From the NCBI GenBank assembly GCA_020832085.1, contig JAFIFJ010000078.1:1-64000 (forward strand): 64,000 bases of DNA, given 5' to 3'. Shown here in pieces: positions 34,899-44,013 of the stretch. Origin of the DNA: Gammaproteobacteria bacterium. Its GTDB lineage: Bacteria; Pseudomonadota; Gammaproteobacteria; Pseudomonadales; Azotimanducaceae. The notes beneath the pieces were generated by a model, which did no database searches, had not been told where the DNA came from, and saw only the letters and a list, made by a program, of their open reading frames with translations. Position numbers and translations under genes: made by a program. Within the stretch, counting starts at the first letter, position 1. Each line of letters begins with the position of its first letter.

Positions 34899-36536
34899 AT
34901 GATTAACATCTTTCAGGCCCGAAAAATCGTGACGATGAACCCGTCAAACCCGACGGCAACTCACGTAGCGGTCAGCGATGGGAGGATCATCGGGGTCGGA
35001 TCCTACGAGGACTTGGCCGGTTGGGGCGAGCACACGCTGATTGATGATTTCCGCGATCGAGTCCTGCTTCCGGGATTCGTGGAAGGTCACAGCCATGCTA
35101 CCGAGGGCGTTTTCTGGCAATTCACCTACTGCGGTTCGTTCGCGCGCACCGATCCGAATGGACGGCTGTGGCCTGGAGTCAAAACCGCCAGGGAACTTCT
35201 CGACCATCTGGCGCAAGCTGAGACAGCTACGCACGACTCAGTTGCACCAGTAACCGGTTGGGGACTCGACCCGACGCACCTCGGCTGTGGCCCGATTCAT
35301 AGATCCCAGCTGGATCAGGTCTCGCGACAAAGGCCCATCGGCGTCATGCACGCTAGCGTTCACATCCTCAACGTCAACACGCGCGCACTCGAACTTGCCG
35401 GTCTGATGCGTCAGGGCATCGACCATGAAGGTATACCCCTTGATTCGGACGGGTATCCGACGGGAGAGCTCAAAGGTCCGGGTGCCTACGGTCCAGTCGC
35501 CCCCTTCGTTGGATTCGATACAACACGACAGCTGAGCGACCCTGAGGGCCTGCGCGCGTTTGGGCGTTTGTGTATTCGGAAAGGCGTCACCACCGCTACG
35601 GATCTTGCCAATCCGCTACCGGCCGATACCGTTGCTCGCATGAGAGACGTGATCGACGCAGCGGATTACCCTGTACGGCTGGTGCCTTTCTGCCTTTTCC
35701 AGGGCGCCGCCGCATCCCCATTCTGCGAACGGTTCAAGGGCCTAGTGCAGGAGGGCAGCGAGCGCCTGCGCATTGCGGGAATCAAGGTTCTCCTCGATGG
35801 CTCGATCCAGGGCTTCTCCGCGCGCTTGCGCTGGCCTGGCTACTACAACGGGGCGCCAAACGGTCTCTGGTATACCAGCCCTCACCAGCTCAAGGAGCTT
35901 CTTCTCATCGCACTTGGGGAGGATCTTCTGCTACACATCCACGTCAATGGTGACGAGGCCATCGGCCTGGCGCTGGATCTCATCGAAGAAGCCCTGCATG
36001 AGCGACCTCGGCGCGATCATCGCATCACGCTTCAGCACTGCCAGATGGCAGACGCGGCCCAGTTCCGCCGGATGAAGGCGTTGGGGTTGTGTGCGAACCT
36101 GTTCGTCAACCATCTCTTCTTCTGGGGCGACCAGCACCACGCCACCACCATCGGACCCGAGCGGGCGGCGCGGATCAACGCCTGCGCTACCGCAATCGCC
36201 AACGGCATCCCCCTCAGTATCCATTGCGACGCACCCGTCACACCGCTCGACCCACTGTTCACGGCCTGGTGTGCGGTCAATCGCAAGACGGCGACCGGTC
36301 GCGTGCTCGGCGCAGAGGAGCGTCTGAACGTAGCCGATGCACTACAAGCGGTCACCCTCGGATCCGCATACACGTTGAGGTTGGACCACGAAATCGGCAC
36401 TATCGAGTGCGGTAAGCGCGCAGATTTTGCCGTCCTGGAAGACGATCCCACTGAAGCTGACCCTGCTCGGCTGAACGAAGTCCCCGTCTGGGGCACCGTT
36501 CAAGGTGGCCGGATTTTCCCCGCCAGCGAGGCATGA
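34899..36536 (+). CDS. Amidohydrolase, YtcJ-like
   Basis: 545 residues of the same group as the gene at 7956-9647. Metal ligands are visible in PGFVEGHSHATEG, HIHVNGDEA, ITLQHCQMAD and the aspartate in SIHCDAPVTPLDP; GIKVLLDGSIQGFSA covers the bridging-ligand region. It starts 40 bp after the TauD-like gene with no promoter seen between them, so it is probably co-transcribed under the same TauR-type box. Its end abuts the CobW gene (6 bp to the ATG). A role in cleaving an amide bond of the regulon substrate is inferred. Confidence 0.85.
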   Translation: MINIFQARKIVTMNPSNPTATHVAVSDGRIIGVGSYEDLAGWGEHTLIDDFRDRVLLPGFVEGHSHATEGVFWQFTYCGSFARTDPNGRLWPGVKTARELLDHLAQAETATHDSVAPVTGWGLDPTHLGCGPIHRSQLDQVSRQRPIGVMHASVHILNVNTRALELAGLMRQGIDHEGIPLDSDGYPTGELKGPGAYGPVAPFVGFDTTRQLSDPEGLRAFGRLCIRKGVTTATDLANPLPADTVARMRDVIDAADYPVRLVPFCLFQGAAASPFCERFKGLVQEGSERLRIAGIKVLLDGSIQGFSARLRWPGYYNGAPNGLWYTSPHQLKELLLIALGEDLLLHIHVNGDEAIGLALDLIEEALHERPRRDHRITLQHCQMADAAQFRRMKALGLCANLFVNHLFFWGDQHHATTIGPERAARINACATAIANGIPLSIHCDAPVTPLDPLFTAWCAVNRKTATGRVLGAEERLNVADALQAVTLGSAYTLRLDHEIGTIECGKRADFAVLEDDPTEADPARLNEVPVWGTVQGGRIFPASEA

Positions 36537-36542
36537 TTGACG

Positions 36543-37478
36543 ATGCGCGCGAGCCCCAAACTGCCTGTTACCGTCATTGGCGGCTACCTCGGCAGTGGAA
36601 AAACGACGCTGGTCAACCATCTGCTGCGCAACGCGCAGGGCCGCAGGCTGGCTGTGCTGGTCAATGACTTCGGCGGGCTGCCCATCGATCGAGACCTCAT
36701 CGAGGTTGAGGACGAAGAACTCATCAGCATCGCTGGCGGCTGTGTCTGCTGCAGCTACGGCAGCGACCTGACGGACGCCCTTAAGCGCCTCCTGCGCGCC
36801 CAGGCCAGGCCCACCCACGTTTTGATCGAGAGTAGCGGCGTCGCCTTGCCGATCGGAGTGGCGAGCTCGGTTTCACTCCTGCAGCCCTATCACATGATCG
36901 GTGTCACTGTCGTTTGCGATGCAAGTGCGATCTTGGAGCTCTCCCGCGACAAATACCTGGCGGACACCATCACCGCTCAGCTGGAGGGGGCCGATCTCAT
37001 TCTTCTGAACAAAACGGACTTGGTGGAACCGAAGACCATTCCCGCCGTAGTTGAGTGGCTGTATCGCCTGGCCCCGGGCATCCCCATCGTCCCGACCCTG
37101 CAAAGCCAGCTGCCAATCGAGGTCGTTCTGGACATCAACCCTGTAAAGCCAGCCACACTTCCGAACACCGGATTTCACGATACATCCTTCTACCAGACTG
37201 CTCATGTCTCCGTATCAGAACCGGTGGACGCAATGGGTCTTGCCGGGGCATTGACCGATGCACGGCTTGGCGTGCTACGCGCCAAGGCCATCCTGCGCGA
37301 CCCGGCCGGATCCATCGTACAACTGCACGTCGTCGGTCGACGGTGGGACATCAGCCCACTGAGAAGCCAACAACCCCATTGCGGAAACCTGGTCACCATC
37401 GGAATCGGACCGAATGCCGATCAGCAGCACATCGAGCGGTTGGTCAGGCACTACGTCTGTGCTCGACCTGTTCAGTAA
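36543..37478 (+). CDS. CobW/COG0523 metal-chaperone GTPase
   Basis: 311 residues. The Walker A loop is GGYLGSGKT (13-21), the metal-binding GGCVCC motif ends at residue 70, and NKTDL is the guanine-specificity motif; the C-terminal CobW domain follows. COG0523 GTPases load zinc, cobalt or iron into client enzymes. I start at the ATG at 36543 rather than the TTG six bases before it. Only six bases separate it from a metal-dependent amidohydrolase gene, and another amidohydrolase and a TauD-like iron enzyme are adjacent, so a dedicated chaperone role is likely. The metal cannot be told from sequence. Confidence 0.88.
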   Translation: MRASPKLPVTVIGGYLGSGKTTLVNHLLRNAQGRRLAVLVNDFGGLPIDRDLIEVEDEELISIAGGCVCCSYGSDLTDALKRLLRAQARPTHVLIESSGVALPIGVASSVSLLQPYHMIGVTVVCDASAILELSRDKYLADTITAQLEGADLILLNKTDLVEPKTIPAVVEWLYRLAPGIPIVPTLQSQLPIEVVLDINPVKPATLPNTGFHDTSFYQTAHVSVSEPVDAMGLAGALTDARLGVLRAKAILRDPAGSIVQLHVVGRRWDISPLRSQQPHCGNLVTIGIGPNADQQHIERLVRHYVCARPVQ

Positions 37479-37625
37479 GTGAAACGTCCGTATCCGCTGC
37501 TGCGATCCGGATCGACTTGCGCAAGCTGGCTACAGCGCCGCCACACCCGGGGGCCTCTGCCATCCATAGGCACGGACATAAGGCCACCTGCCTGAACACA
37601 TCAACCTCAGGAGACCACTTCGGCC

Positions 37626-38840
37626 ATGAAACCCGGTAGAAGAGTAGATCAACTCGCCACAGCGCTCGTCCTGACCGTCAGCCTGGCGACGTCCCAGGCC
37701 CTATCGAGCGAGCCCATATCGATTCGAGCCGGAACCTTGCTCGATGGTCGGGGCGGGACTCAAGAAGATGTCGTCGTAGTCGTCGAAGGCTCCAGGATCG
37801 CTGACATTTCGGCCACCGCTGCCTCGTCCACCACCTACGATCTCAGCGAACTCACGTTGCTTCCAGGCCTGATCGAAGGCCATCAGCACATCGGCAGCTA
37901 CTTCTCCGGATCTGACATGTTCGGCAGCGATGATTCGCCGGAAAAACGCATGTCCCACGCCCTCGAGAACGCCTATGTCTCGCTGATGGGCGGAGTGACG
38001 ACGCTGCAGAGCGTAGGAGCACAATCCGACCTCGAAGTTCGGGACGCCATCGAGCGAGGCGTCCTTCCAGGCTCCCGAATCCTGACTTCCGCCGGGATTA
38101 TCTATGACGGCACGCCTGACGAGGTCAGGCAGCGGATTCGGGACCTCAAAACGATCGGCGCCGATCTCGTCAAGATCGTCATCTCTGGCCTATTGCGCGA
38201 TGGCGGAGAGCGAACGAATACGGACGAGTTCATCCAGGCCGCCTGCGAAGAGTCGAAAACCCTCGGTCTGCGCAGCCTCGTCCACGCTCACAACCCGCCC
38301 GAGACGCGTACCGCGATCCTTGCGGGATGCACCCAGATCGAGCACGGCGGGTTTCTGACCGACGAGATATTCGAGTTGATGGTCGAACATGGCACCTATT
38401 TCGGGCCCAACGTGGGCGTGCTCCAACAGAATTACATCGAGAACCGAGACAGGTTCCTGGCGCTGGGCTTTACCGATCAGCATTTCGCCAGGATGAATGC
38501 AGTGGTGCCGCAGATTCTGGAGATGTTCAAGCGCGCACTCGAGCACGAGAATCTTAAAATCGTTCTCACCGCGGACGCAGTGGCAGGCAGCCACGGTCGC
38601 AGTGCCGACGAACTGATCGCCCGTGTCGAGAAGGGCGGACAGCATCCGATGGATGCTATCATTTCCGGGACCTCGCTCGCTGCACAAGCCATCGGCATGC
38701 AGGACTCCATCGGCACGCTCGAACCGGGAAAAGAAGCCGATATTATTGGCGTAAAGGGGAACCCTATTGAGGACATCACCGCACTGAGTCGGGTTGTATT
38801 CGTCATGAAAGGGGGGCGGGTCTACAAATACGATCCGTGA
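37626..38840 (+). CDS. Secreted imidazolonepropionase/prolidase-like amidohydrolase
   Basis: 404 residues with an N-terminal signal peptide (hydrophobic LATALVLTVSLATSQALS, cleavage about residue 27), so it acts in the periplasm. Metal ligands: PGLIEGHQHIG, a lysine in GADLVKIVISG, VHAHNPPE, QIEHGG, and the aspartate in VLTADAVAGSHG. The EPGKEADIIGVKGNPIEDI ending is typical of this group, which includes peptidases and cyclic-amide hydrolases. It follows CobW by 147 bp. A periplasmic hydrolase beside TonB receptors could trim an imported conjugate before inner-membrane transport. Confidence 0.86.
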   Translation: MKPGRRVDQLATALVLTVSLATSQALSSEPISIRAGTLLDGRGGTQEDVVVVVEGSRIADISATAASSTTYDLSELTLLPGLIEGHQHIGSYFSGSDMFGSDDSPEKRMSHALENAYVSLMGGVTTLQSVGAQSDLEVRDAIERGVLPGSRILTSAGIIYDGTPDEVRQRIRDLKTIGADLVKIVISGLLRDGGERTNTDEFIQAACEESKTLGLRSLVHAHNPPETRTAILAGCTQIEHGGFLTDEIFELMVEHGTYFGPNVGVLQQNYIENRDRFLALGFTDQHFARMNAVVPQILEMFKRALEHENLKIVLTADAVAGSHGRSADELIARVEKGGQHPMDAIISGTSLAAQAIGMQDSIGTLEPGKEADIIGVKGNPIEDITALSRVVFVMKGGRVYKYDP

Positions 38841-39016
38841 TCAGCGTCTTGCCCAGACACATCGCCAGCAGGAGTGTGCCGATCAAGGGCCAAGCGCGCG
38901 GGTAGCTCAGCTATCTCGAAAAGTAACACGGCAGTCTTGGTGTCCGGAAACATTGCACCAATACCACCACAGCGGTGCTCCTGACGTCGCAGCATCGTTT
39001 TGCCCAGATTACTTTT

Positions 39017-39970
39017 TCAGTCGACCTTGCCAGGAGCGTCGCGCCAGAGAGACTTTCTGATCTCGATCGATTCGGGCGGATTGATCGAAAACCAATGGGA
39101 CGCAAGCTCTGAACCGGTAGGTACCCAGACCTCCTTGCGCCGGGAAATCTTTCTTAAGAACCGCTCAAGGACGCGGAGCCGGTGACCCCAGCCGTTCAGA
39201 TACGGATGGATGACCGCCGTCACAACCCGGTTGAACCCAGGGCGCTCCTCAGTGCCGATCATTGCCTCGAGTTCCTCGTTCCAGATGCTCTCCAAAGTCA
39301 ATATCCGCTCAATATTGGTACCGCCAGGTCGCGGTGGAAAGCTGACAAAAAACTGATCGTCACAGGAATAGCTGTACGGCAGGGCCAGCAACTTCCTCGG
39401 ACGTCGAGGATCCGTGACCAAGTAATGTGGCACGTCATCAGCTTGGCTGTTACCAAAATACTTAAACCCTTTCCCCATCAGCAAGTCGATGGTGTTCGCG
39501 CTGATAGAGCCTCCGGGAAATCGATCCTTCTGTCGGGCCAGGCTATACCAGCCGGCGGGTCGGCGGCCTGTAAGGGCACTGAGCGCATCGATAGTCTGGT
39601 CCATGCGAGCCGCCTCATCCGGGCGCGCGAGGGCCGTTACATCCTCATGGCGAAGACCGTGCGCCGCGATCTCATGCCCTCGACTGATCACGCGCTCGAC
39701 GGAAAGTGACTCGCTCTGCGCAATGACTGCCGGAACCGGAAATGTCGCTCGGATACCATTCTGCTCGAGCAGCGCAAGTATGCGCGGCAAGGACACATCA
39801 AAGGCATACCTAGCCTCCGTTGTTTCCAGATCGGCCGGACGGATGCCATCCGAGCCGCCGGGAACGCTGAGATCCACCACTACAGACACGGCGCAGACGG
39901 CGTGATTCGGCCACCTGAGCTGAGTAGGGGAACGCTCATCGGAAAAGGTATAGCCAGCCTTCCAGCCCAT
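39017..39970 (-). CDS. Polysaccharide-deacetylase-fold hydrolase (cytoplasmic)
   Basis: 317 residues. NodB-homology features are visible: an early aspartate in SVVVDLSVPGG, the RATFPVPA strand, and GHEIAAHGLRHEDVTAL, the histidine-bearing metal motif. The length and the PGGSISANT, PYLNGWGHRLRVLE segments resemble the PuuE-type branch, some members of which hydrolyse non-sugar amides such as allantoin. The ATG at 39970 follows the stop of the paralogue upstream by one base, with GGAG at good spacing, so the pair is translated together. Real substrate unknown; an N-acyl amide is plausible in this setting. Confidence 0.8.
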   Translation of the reverse strand: MGWKAGYTFSDERSPTQLRWPNHAVCAVSVVVDLSVPGGSDGIRPADLETTEARYAFDVSLPRILALLEQNGIRATFPVPAVIAQSESLSVERVISRGHEIAAHGLRHEDVTALARPDEAARMDQTIDALSALTGRRPAGWYSLARQKDRFPGGSISANTIDLLMGKGFKYFGNSQADDVPHYLVTDPRRPRKLLALPYSYSCDDQFFVSFPPRPGGTNIERILTLESIWNEELEAMIGTEERPGFNRVVTAVIHPYLNGWGHRLRVLERFLRKISRRKEVWVPTGSELASHWFSINPPESIEIRKSLWRDAPGKVD

Positions 39971-39971
39971 G

Positions 39972-40991
39972 CTAGCCACTCCGCCCAGGTGCATAGTTTT
40001 CGTGACAATAGCGCGCCACATCGCCACAGGTAGCGAACCAGACGCCACCCGCGTTACGCATCTCTTTGAATAGCTTGTCGAGCATCGCGACCCGACTGGC
40101 TCGCCCGCCTACGGCATCATGCAAGAGTATGTTGAGGTAACCGCCACGTTCGTGTACCTCTCGAAAGGCCTCCAGCCAGATCTTGCCGACGCTCTGAGCG
40201 TCGGCAATCCGCTGTCCCTGCGGCTCGCTTCGCAGCCACGCAAACTTCCAGTACATCGCATCGTTGTGCTCGACGCCGAGCGGCAACACGACGACCGAAC
40301 GGTCTTGCTCGGTGACGAAATACGGCATGTCGTCGGCCAAGCCCATCGATTCGTACAGAATTCCGTTGTCGACCAAATCCTCTAAGGCGTAAAACCAGCG
40401 GGAGCCGATCACGGGTTTGCCGCTGATAGATTGCAGGCGCTCCATCGTCAAGCGGAGGTGCTCCCGCTGCTGGTCTCGATCGAGAGTAACGATCTCCGCC
40501 CAGGCAGGATGATCCCAGGAGTGGTCGGCAAACTCGAAGCCACGCCGGGCCGCCTCCTGCACTGAGGAGGGATAGAGGTCAGCTATCCGGCCTGGCAAGA
40601 ATAACGTTAGGCCAACGTCATTTTCCGAACACACGTCCAGGAGTCGCCAGATGCCTACCCGTCCCCCAAATTCGCCCTCCGTCGCCTCCAGGCGCGGTTC
40701 CTTGTTACTGACCCGCGCCATCTGCGCGTCATAATCCAGCGTTACGTTGACGACGCAGCGCACCCCTTCTGGCCATTTCAAGTCAGGGATACGCGAAACA
40801 ACACGACCCGACGACATCCGGTACGCGTTCCCGAGCAGATCCGATCCAGATCCGCGTCCTCCGATCCCGCTCGGGGACGCGGCAGCCAAAGCGCCGCCCG
40901 CAGCCAAAGTCATGCCCGCACCAAGCAACGCACGCCGCGACAGGACCCACTGCACCCGGGAACCGCGGCCGCCAGGCCATGTTGATTTCAT
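39972..40991 (-). CDS. Polysaccharide-deacetylase-fold hydrolase with Tat signal
   Basis: 339 residues. The twin-arginine motif SRRALLGAG (Arg19-Arg20) and the following hydrophobic stretch mark a Tat substrate, so it is exported folded with its metal. The fold is the same as in the next gene: NVTLDYDAQ, LFLPGRIADLYP, and EFADHSWDHPAW with the metal histidines. The ATG at 40991 has GGGGAG. The two genes are a diverged tandem pair, one periplasmic and one cytoplasmic, which suggests the same bond type is cleaved on either side of the membrane. Confidence 0.83.
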   Translation of the reverse strand: MKSTWPGGRGSRVQWVLSRRALLGAGMTLAAGGALAAASPSGIGGRGSGSDLLGNAYRMSSGRVVSRIPDLKWPEGVRCVVNVTLDYDAQMARVSNKEPRLEATEGEFGGRVGIWRLLDVCSENDVGLTLFLPGRIADLYPSSVQEAARRGFEFADHSWDHPAWAEIVTLDRDQQREHLRLTMERLQSISGKPVIGSRWFYALEDLVDNGILYESMGLADDMPYFVTEQDRSVVVLPLGVEHNDAMYWKFAWLRSEPQGQRIADAQSVGKIWLEAFREVHERGGYLNILLHDAVGGRASRVAMLDKLFKEMRNAGGVWFATCGDVARYCHENYAPGRSG

Positions 40992-41053
40992 TTACTTCGC
41001 TCCCCGGAGAAACTCGAGGCCGTCGCCTTGGACATAACTCGACTGCACTTCCC

Positions 41054-41084
41054 GGGTGCCGAGCCTGCTAAACTCCCGGCACCC
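41054..41084 (-). terminator. Possible terminator of TonB receptor 2
   Basis: Stem GGGTGCCG (41054-41061) / CGGCACCC (41077-41084), 16 bp after the receptor stop. No T-run on the minus strand, so moderate support. Confidence 0.4.
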
Positions 41085-41099
41085 ATCACTTCGGAAAGG

Positions 41100-43451
41100 C
41101 TACATGCTCCAACGCACCGTAACCCCGCCCATGCGGGGAGCCCCCGGAGTCGTTACTCCACCATCGGTCGCCGGAAAGTTGTGGATGAAGTAATCTTCAT
41201 TGAGCAGATTTTCCACCCACAACGATACCTCCCACTGCCCGTCCGCCGTCATGTAGGAAGCTCGGGCATCCAAAAGGCTGTAGGAATCGATAGCGGCCAG
41301 TGGCGCGTTATCTGGATCCTGAAACAAGCGATCCTGGTAGCGCCAGTCGAGTGCATACGTCATGCGGTTGCCGCCAGCGAGCGTCATTTCATATTGGGCG
41401 AGTACTGAGAGGGAATGCTTCGGCGAATTACGCAGTCGATTACCGGCCCGTTGATTGATGTCGACGCCCGTCGGGGTCGTGAAACCGGGGGGCGCGAAAA
41501 ACTCCTTGAAGGTCGCGTCCAGGTACGCGTAGGACGCCGTTATCGTCAAACCCTCCACCGGCGGCAGAAGTGTCAGTTCAAGCTCAGCTCCCCGAACCTC
41601 AGCGCTTGCGGCGTTCTGGACTACAGCGACAACGAACTCCTGACCCGGAGGTGTGCCTGGCGGAATAAGCGACTGACGAATCTGCAAATCGTCGTAATCC
41701 GTGTGGAAGACGCTGAGATTAGCGCGAACGCGCCGATTGAACCAATCGCTTCTTACACCGGCCTCGTAGAGCCATGCAGTCTCGGGTTCAAAAGGAAGCT
41801 CCGCGTTAATCTGCGCTGGAGGCTGTCCTTGGAAACCGCCCGACTTGAATCCCTTGGCGGCTGTAAGATAAACGAAGACATCGTCCGACCATTGATAATC
41901 AATTACGAACCTCGGCGTGAGCTCGCTCCAGGACTTGCTCACGTCAACATCGAACGACTCGCGAAAGAGCAGACCGCCTTGTTGGACGATGCTCCTAACG
42001 CTTTTTTCATCCCTGCTCCACCGAGCACCAGCAGTCAGACGAAGTCGATCGTTCACGCTCCATGTTCCCTGGCCGAAGACCGCATAGGATTCCGTCTCGG
42101 CGTCCTGAAAGCTGATGCCTAGCGAAGACGGGACCAGAATATTCAGCCCTCCGACACCATCGAGCACCGCCAGGCCGAAGTCGAAAGACTCCGTCCGTAT
42201 CGCGTTTTCCTTATAGTAATATAGCCCGCCGACCCACTCCAAAGGACCAGCGCCTGTCGAGGTGAAACGGAACTCCTGAGACCACTGCTCCGCGTTTTCA
42301 TTCTGTTCGTTCCCTTTCGGAGCGAAGGTCAGCCGCATACCTGCCTCGGCATTGGGGGATGACGCCTCCAGCAAGGCTTCCTGCTCGTTAGGAAGTCCAC
42401 AACAACCCGTATTCAGCGTTTCCGACTCGCGGTAGGCTGAAAGTGAGGTAAATGTGCTCCATCCCAGATCGTAATCGATTCGAGCCATGACGCCCGTGGT
42501 TTCATTCTTGGTGATACCAGGTTCGCTCTTTAAATTGGTGCGGGGGCGGTTCTGATAGTTTTCGATGAGACCGGATAGCAACCGTACGCCATCAGCGTCC
42601 GGTCCGATGCGATGAAAAGCGGGAGCAATTTCGTCAAGTTGGGCGTTGTCAACGGCAATGTTGACCTCCAGCGCCTCGGTCGGCAACCAGCGCAGGTTCG
42701 CGCGAACGGCTTCGGTGTCTCTGTTCAGTTGATCGATCTTGCCTAGCGAATTCGGGTCACGCTGTGGGAAGAACTCGGGGAAGTCGCCAACCATCGACTT
42801 CAGGTAACCATCACGGGATTTTCTGGAGTAGGCGATTTTTCCGAACAGATTATCAGTCAGAGGCGTACTGACCATGCCCTGGAACTCCCTCAGATTGAAG
42901 GTGCCAACCGAGGTGTTGATTGCAGCGCGGAAATTCTCATCGGGCCTACGACTGATCAAATTCACCGCCCCACCCACGACATTCTTCCCGTAAAGAGTAC
43001 CCTGGGGCCCTCTGAGCACTTCGACCCGTTCGAGATCAAACAAGTTGGCGGTCCACCCGGCGGCGCGGCCCACGTATACCTCATCGACAAAGACCGCGGT
43101 CGACGGATCCGCTGCGGGCCCATCATCGTTAGAGCCAATTCCACGAATATAGACCTGGGGCTGGGAAGGCATGAATTCACCCATCGCGAACCCTGGAGAC
43201 CGATTAGAAAGCGCCGCTAGCCCGTCGATGCGCCGAGACCGAATGTCTTCTTCCGAGAACGCGGTGACCGCGATAGGCACGCTCTGAAGGGATTCGGCCC
43301 GGCGCGAAGCCGTGACTACGACCTCCTCGATCATCCTCTGGGCAGGCTGATCAGCCTGTACCACTGGGCTGTGCATCAATAACGTTACGCCCGCTGCGTT
43401 AGCCAGCAATAACGCTGCCTTAGGCAAAAGGCCCGCCAGATTGTTCACCAT
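41100..43451 (-). CDS. TonB-dependent outer-membrane receptor (paralogue 2)
   Basis: 783 residues: signal peptide ending near VVQADQ, TonB-box region IEEVVVTASRR, plug motifs YIRGIGSNDDGPAADPS and VEVLRGPQGTLYGKN, then a barrel ending in TVRWSM. It matches paralogue 1 over nearly its whole length, including identical stretches in the plug and the EFMPSQPQVYIRGIG region, so the pair came from a duplication. I start at the ATG at 43451 behind GGGGAG; upstream in-frame residues look non-coding. It too has a TauR-type two-part box upstream. The two may take up related conjugates. Confidence 0.94.
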   Translation of the reverse strand: MVNNLAGLLPKAALLLANAAGVTLLMHSPVVQADQPAQRMIEEVVVTASRRAESLQSVPIAVTAFSEEDIRSRRIDGLAALSNRSPGFAMGEFMPSQPQVYIRGIGSNDDGPAADPSTAVFVDEVYVGRAAGWTANLFDLERVEVLRGPQGTLYGKNVVGGAVNLISRRPDENFRAAINTSVGTFNLREFQGMVSTPLTDNLFGKIAYSRKSRDGYLKSMVGDFPEFFPQRDPNSLGKIDQLNRDTEAVRANLRWLPTEALEVNIAVDNAQLDEIAPAFHRIGPDADGVRLLSGLIENYQNRPRTNLKSEPGITKNETTGVMARIDYDLGWSTFTSLSAYRESETLNTGCCGLPNEQEALLEASSPNAEAGMRLTFAPKGNEQNENAEQWSQEFRFTSTGAGPLEWVGGLYYYKENAIRTESFDFGLAVLDGVGGLNILVPSSLGISFQDAETESYAVFGQGTWSVNDRLRLTAGARWSRDEKSVRSIVQQGGLLFRESFDVDVSKSWSELTPRFVIDYQWSDDVFVYLTAAKGFKSGGFQGQPPAQINAELPFEPETAWLYEAGVRSDWFNRRVRANLSVFHTDYDDLQIRQSLIPPGTPPGQEFVVAVVQNAASAEVRGAELELTLLPPVEGLTITASYAYLDATFKEFFAPPGFTTPTGVDINQRAGNRLRNSPKHSLSVLAQYEMTLAGGNRMTYALDWRYQDRLFQDPDNAPLAAIDSYSLLDARASYMTADGQWEVSLWVENLLNEDYFIHNFPATDGGVTTPGAPRMGGVTVRWSM

Positions 43452-43618
43452 GCTCGGTCTCCCCAATAGATTGTCGGAAGCGCCTGGTCGCAGACTCGGT
43501 ATCCAGGCCCTGTGGTTCTCTCGATGCGTGACACGCGAGCGCTCACATCCAGGTACGCAAGTCCTCGACACTTCAGTGAGTTCACATCGGCGCTGGGAGT
43601 TGCGATCTCGGAAGCTAC

Positions 43619-43634
43619 ATAACGTTTTAGCTAT
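43619..43634. promoter_or_regulatory. AT-rich motif ATAACGTTTTAGCTAT
   Basis: Agrees with the 16-mer at 62676-62691 at 14 of 16 bases. It overlaps the putative -35/-10 spacer of TonB receptor 2, so could be an operator. Confidence 0.4.
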
Positions 43635-43637
43635 CCT

Positions 43638-43670
43638 CTATATCCAGATGCGCCGGTTGGATCAGGCCAG
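43638..43670 (-). promoter_or_regulatory. TauR-type two-part box for TonB receptor 2
   Basis: Minus-strand half-sites CTGGCCTGAT (43670-43661) and CTGGATATAG (43647-43638), 23 bp apart. The first is nearly the same as the distal half-site of the MFS box. Confidence 0.55.
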
Positions 43671-43847
43671 CTTGGAGAAGCTGCATTTTCCCAACCGCCG
43701 GACAAATCAATGCGATCACTGTGACGCACAACGTAAAAGCGCTTCGGGTCATCACGACCGAACCTCTAATTTCAATGGTCTCGGTGATGGAGAAGCACTC
43801 GCATGGCGCAAGCTCGGCGATCCGACTGAGGGGCCACTCTTCCACCT

Positions 43848-43880
43848 CTGGTCCGAACCCTACCCCGATCCTGGCTCTAG
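43848..43880 (+). promoter_or_regulatory. TauR-type two-part box for yeiH
   Basis: Half-sites CTGGTCCGAA (43848-43857) and CTGGCTCTAG (43871-43880), 23 bp apart, 17 bp before TATAGT and 133 bp before the start codon. Confidence 0.6.
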
Positions 43881-44013
43881 ACCTGGCGCGTGAACCTTAT
43901 AGTCTGTTCCTTTATAGATATGCTCACTAAGCTTAGGCGCGAAGGCCATCGCTCTCAACTCCACAGTCGAGACCCATTGCCGCAGCAGGACGGTCGCCCG
44001 ATCGGCTTCCATC

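Larger units (their letters stand above)
43452..44013. promoter_or_regulatory. Divergent control region, TonB receptor 2 / yeiH
   Basis: 562 bp without a credible gene. It holds two outward-facing TauR-type boxes, the AT-rich 16-mer at 43619-43634, a -10-like TATAGT (43898-43903) 17 bp after the yeiH box, and TATGTA (43621-43616, minus) 16 bp after the receptor box. Confidence 0.65.

Noticed and set aside
19602-43451. The two TonB receptor genes as an assembly duplication
   Set aside because: They diverge throughout in protein sequence, signal peptide and upstream DNA, so they are true paralogues.
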